Part shown: positions 62,026 through 64,000 of the stretch, one piece after another
How positions within the stretch are numbered: the first letter of the stretch is position 1
How the letters are laid out: each line of letters begins with the position of its first letter
Source of the DNA: Gammaproteobacteria bacterium
GTDB taxonomy: Bacteria > Pseudomonadota > Gammaproteobacteria > Pseudomonadales > Pseudohongiellaceae
Direction: 5' to 3'
DNA length: 64,000 nucleotides
NCBI GenBank assembly: GCA_029246545.1
Contig: JAQWMX010000008.1
Location: 114,018-178,017, forward strand
Translations under genes and position numbers: made by a program
The notes under the pieces: generated by a model
Seen by the model: the letters and a program-made list of their open reading frames with translations, nothing else
The model's database searches: none
Told to the model about the DNA's origin: nothing

Positions 62026-63638
62026 CCGCGGTTATTCCTCATGTTGGCAGGCCAGATGCCATAACGTCCTGGTGAAATTATGCCATTAGGATCAATGCCA
62101 TCTTTGAGTTTTTCTTGGAATTTCAGCAATGCGTTATCGTTAAAACTGTATTTACTGACAGCGTGATCTTGAAAAGCTAGATTTGTTCGATAAGTGCCCA
62201 TGCCTTGCTCGGCAATTTTATCCAGACATCTTTCATATAATGCCCGCATTGCAGCATTTTTAGCGGGATCTCTCCAGGTTGGCACTACTACCCCCACAAT
62301 AAAAGCTCTCGAGTAATAAGTTACCGGAGTCGAAAAAGGATGGGTCGCTGCTGGAAAATCCAATTCCTGAAAAGCCTCAGCTATAACCCGAGCAGCAGTA
62401 TGCACACCTTCAGCCGTTCTAGGTGCCATGGCGAACATATCGGCATGTCCATCGGGCGGATCATTATCATTCATGGGGTTTCTGTTTACGATATGAAAAA
62501 TTTCCAGGCTAGGAATGCCTAGGCGAACTTTATCTGGCAAAGCAGGAATATCTTCATCAGGGATGGGTAAATTGTAGAAGTCCTCTTCTTCAAAAGCAGC
62601 ACCAGAAAATTTATCTCGGAAACGGCGTTGTACCGCCGTCCAGGTCGCTCGAACGACTTCTTCCGGGCCATAAAACTGAAAAGTCACTGACCAGGCTGGT
62701 TTATTTTGAGCACTGACAAACTCTTCGAGTTGCTCAACGGAAGGCCAACCATTTTGCATAAGATCTGCATTTGTGGCCGGATCAAACAGCCCTCTACCAG
62801 CGGGGCTTCCATACCATGGCATACCGACTAACAAAGAATCTTCCAGATAGTTTACCTCTTCGATCATTGCTTGCAGATCTTGGTAGCGAGGAACAGTCAC
62901 TGTGCCCGTCATAAAAGTTTCAGGCATAGGCATAAGTTTCACACCCATTTTAGTGACGATACCAAAATTGGATTGGGCAAACAAACCATCAATGGATGGG
63001 CCTACACCATAATGGAAATCTTGCCAGGCATCAGAACCTGGTACAGCCCCAGCGCCTGTCCGGATTAGTTCTCCTTCAGCACTCACAATTTCTAGGCCGA
63101 TGTGTGAACCAAAATGGTCACGATATGGCCCCACCGTATAACCAACACCATGGTCAAGGCTATTACCTATAGGGCTACCCCAACCGGGATCCGGGATATC
63201 GAGCATCACTTTTAGACCACGCTCAGTAATATAGTTATAAAGATCAAAATAAGAAACACCAGGTTCAACCAGGGCATAATTCCTTTTATCATTAACTTCT
63301 ATGATGCGATTCATGCGTTTCAGGTCTAACACCACGCTTCCAGACAAATTAGGAGCGGCACCGCCATAAGTCAGATTTCTGCCAGTGGAAATCGGATATA
63401 GGGGTATACGATAACGATTAGCAATACGGACGATTTGCTGAACTTCTTCGACATTAGCAGGAGCAACTGCTGCGGAAGCTATTCTTTCTTCTTCTTCGCC
63501 CCATAAGGGAGAATAAGAATCACGATAAAGAGCAACATCGGCATCTGAGCTGAAAACCCAGTCTGGACCAACGGCACCCACGAATTCATTGAGGGCTGAA
63601 GCAAATTCAGTTTCACTTATATTTGGAGGTAGAGCCAT
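62022..63638 (-). CDS. FAD-binding flavoprotein of the VAO/PCMH family (p-cresol methylhydroxylase- or eugenol hydroxylase-like)
   Basis: A 538-residue protein with the VAO-type FAD-binding half (PLYPISTGRNLTYGGAAP; GSVVLDLKRMNRIIEV; LVEPGVSYFDLYNYI; DHGVGYTVGPYRDHFGSHIG) and a C-terminal cap ending DPNGIISPGRYGIWP. The family oxidises para-alkyl phenols or related 4-hydroxybenzyl substrates. With the downstream cytochrome it should form a flavocytochrome dehydrogenase. The ribosome-binding site AAGGA lies about nine bases before the ATG. The actual substrate is not deducible; lignin-type aromatics are plausible. Confidence 0.87.
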   Translation of the reverse strand: MALPPNISETEFASALNEFVGAVGPDWVFSSDADVALYRDSYSPLWGEEEERIASAAVAPANVEEVQQIVRIANRYRIPLYPISTGRNLTYGGAAPNLSGSVVLDLKRMNRIIEVNDKRNYALVEPGVSYFDLYNYITERGLKVMLDIPDPGWGSPIGNSLDHGVGYTVGPYRDHFGSHIGLEIVSAEGELIRTGAGAVPGSDAWQDFHYGVGPSIDGLFAQSNFGIVTKMGVKLMPMPETFMTGTVTVPRYQDLQAMIEEVNYLEDSLLVGMPWYGSPAGRGLFDPATNADLMQNGWPSVEQLEEFVSAQNKPAWSVTFQFYGPEEVVRATWTAVQRRFRDKFSGAAFEEEDFYNLPIPDEDIPALPDKVRLGIPSLEIFHIVNRNPMNDNDPPDGHADMFAMAPRTAEGVHTAARVIAEAFQELDFPAATHPFSTPVTYYSRAFIVGVVVPTWRDPAKNAAMRALYERCLDKIAEQGMGTYRTNLAFQDHAVSKYSFNDNALLKFQEKLKDGIDPNGIISPGRYGIWPANMRNNRG

Positions 63639-63726
63639 TTTAAATTTCCTTTGTTTTAATTTTTATTTTATTTAAAAAAAATCTGTATTATTAAATTAAT
63701 TTATCTCTTGCATATAAAAAATGCAT

Positions 63727-63999
63727 CTAAACCATAATCCAGGATACCAGAGCAGTTTGGTTATCAAGCGAATAAGGACCAGTCCTTTTCTGGGCAGAGT
63801 TTCCTTCATTAGATCCGTTTAAAATATATTGATTGGAAAGCTCAGCCATAGCTTGTCCAAAACCTAATTTGGGCTGCAACTCTTTAACCTTCTCTACTAA
63901 CGAAGTCGGTCCCAGGGCTAAGTGTTGAACAATTCCATTAGCATCTATTAAATGATCAACCCTAAAAAACATCTTCATCCCAACATCTCTTGCCAACTC
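63727..63999 (-). CDS. Unidentified protein, 5'-truncated by the window edge
   Basis: The C-terminal ~91 residues of a gene whose start lies beyond the right edge; the frame stays open through base 63999. The visible sequence has a charged helix (LVEKVKELQPKLGFGQAMAEL), a polar stretch (NGSNEGNSAQKRTGPYSL) and a hydrophobic C-terminus ending SWIMV. I do not recognise the family. It is upstream of the flavoprotein gene in the same direction, 88 bp away across an AT-rich gap, so it may belong to the same operon. Confidence 0.45.
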   Translation of the reverse strand, partial: ELARDVGMKMFFRVDHLIDANGIVQHLALGPTSLVEKVKELQPKLGFGQAMAELSNQYILNGSNEGNSAQKRTGPYSLDNQTALVSWIMV

Positions 64000-64000
64000 T

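Noticed and set aside
1..64000. Prophage, integrative element or toxin-antitoxin pair
   Set aside because: No integrase, transposase, recombinase, capsid or toxin-antitoxin gene was recognised on either strand; tRNA-Ile at 27575 is not flanked by a repeat of its 3' end that I can see.

Overview
This is an AT-rich chromosomal window from a gammaproteobacterium. The housekeeping gene order is what I know from Pseudomonas-type genomes: rpoD-dnaG-yqeY-rpsU, then tsaD, folB, folK and cca, then apaH-apaG-rsmA-pdxA-surA-lptD, with amgK-murU divergent from lptD. Very many exported proteins, c-type cytochromes and DUF-only families suggest a free-living, probably marine, respiring heterotroph near Pseudomonadales/Cellvibrionales. 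That placement is inference; no rRNA or species marker is present. I found no transposase, integrase, phage gene or CRISPR array.

Layout. (1) 1-4128: 3' part of an iron-type periplasmic operon (di-haem oxidoreductase, imelysin, DUF1513, di-haem peroxidase). (2) 4159-14609: a MutS-family ATPase without a mismatch-recognition domain, a membrane-anchored beta-lactamase-fold serine hydrolase, a desaturase flanked by two copies of a diverged ~110-bp repeat, and a DsbD / DUF6702 / M1 peptidase run. (3) 14780-27391: a secreted protein of an unnamed family, an ankyrin + planctomycete-type cytochrome operon, two transporters, a CPBP membrane protease, a di-haem cytochrome and an octahaem-HEAT-TPR cytochrome. 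(4) 27575-32493: tRNA-Ile(CAT) and the rpsU-yqeY-dnaG-rpoD macromolecular-synthesis operon with a clear sigma-70 promoter. (5) 32629-46054: an accessory block between rpsU and tsaD, which are normally back to back. It holds an amidohydrolase lipoprotein, two tandem TPR/TonB-C-like paralogues, three members of the unnamed secreted family, a DUF6152 protein, a 12-repeat Sel1 protein, a metallo-beta-lactamase-fold protein with a dismantled metal site, a lectin-like secreted protein and MltD. (6) 46128-59861: tsaD, a folate/pterin set (folB, folK, phhB, pteridine reductase), cca, the lptD operon, amgK-murU and a LOG-family protein. (7) 59927-64000: a POT-type transporter, then a p-cresol-methylhydroxylase-like flavocytochrome pair and an unidentified partial gene.

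Functional links. Core blocks cover transcription/replication initiation, tRNA modification and maturation, outer-membrane biogenesis (LptD, SurA), peptidoglycan turnover and recycling (MltD, AmgK, MurU) and folate/pterin metabolism. The accessory blocks are mostly periplasmic redox and secreted proteins. The best candidate for an undescribed system is the family of four secreted paralogues (14780, 37462, 40696, 42509), together with DUF6152, the metal-site-less MBL protein and the lectin-like protein, three of the four copies being concentrated in the rpsU-tsaD block.
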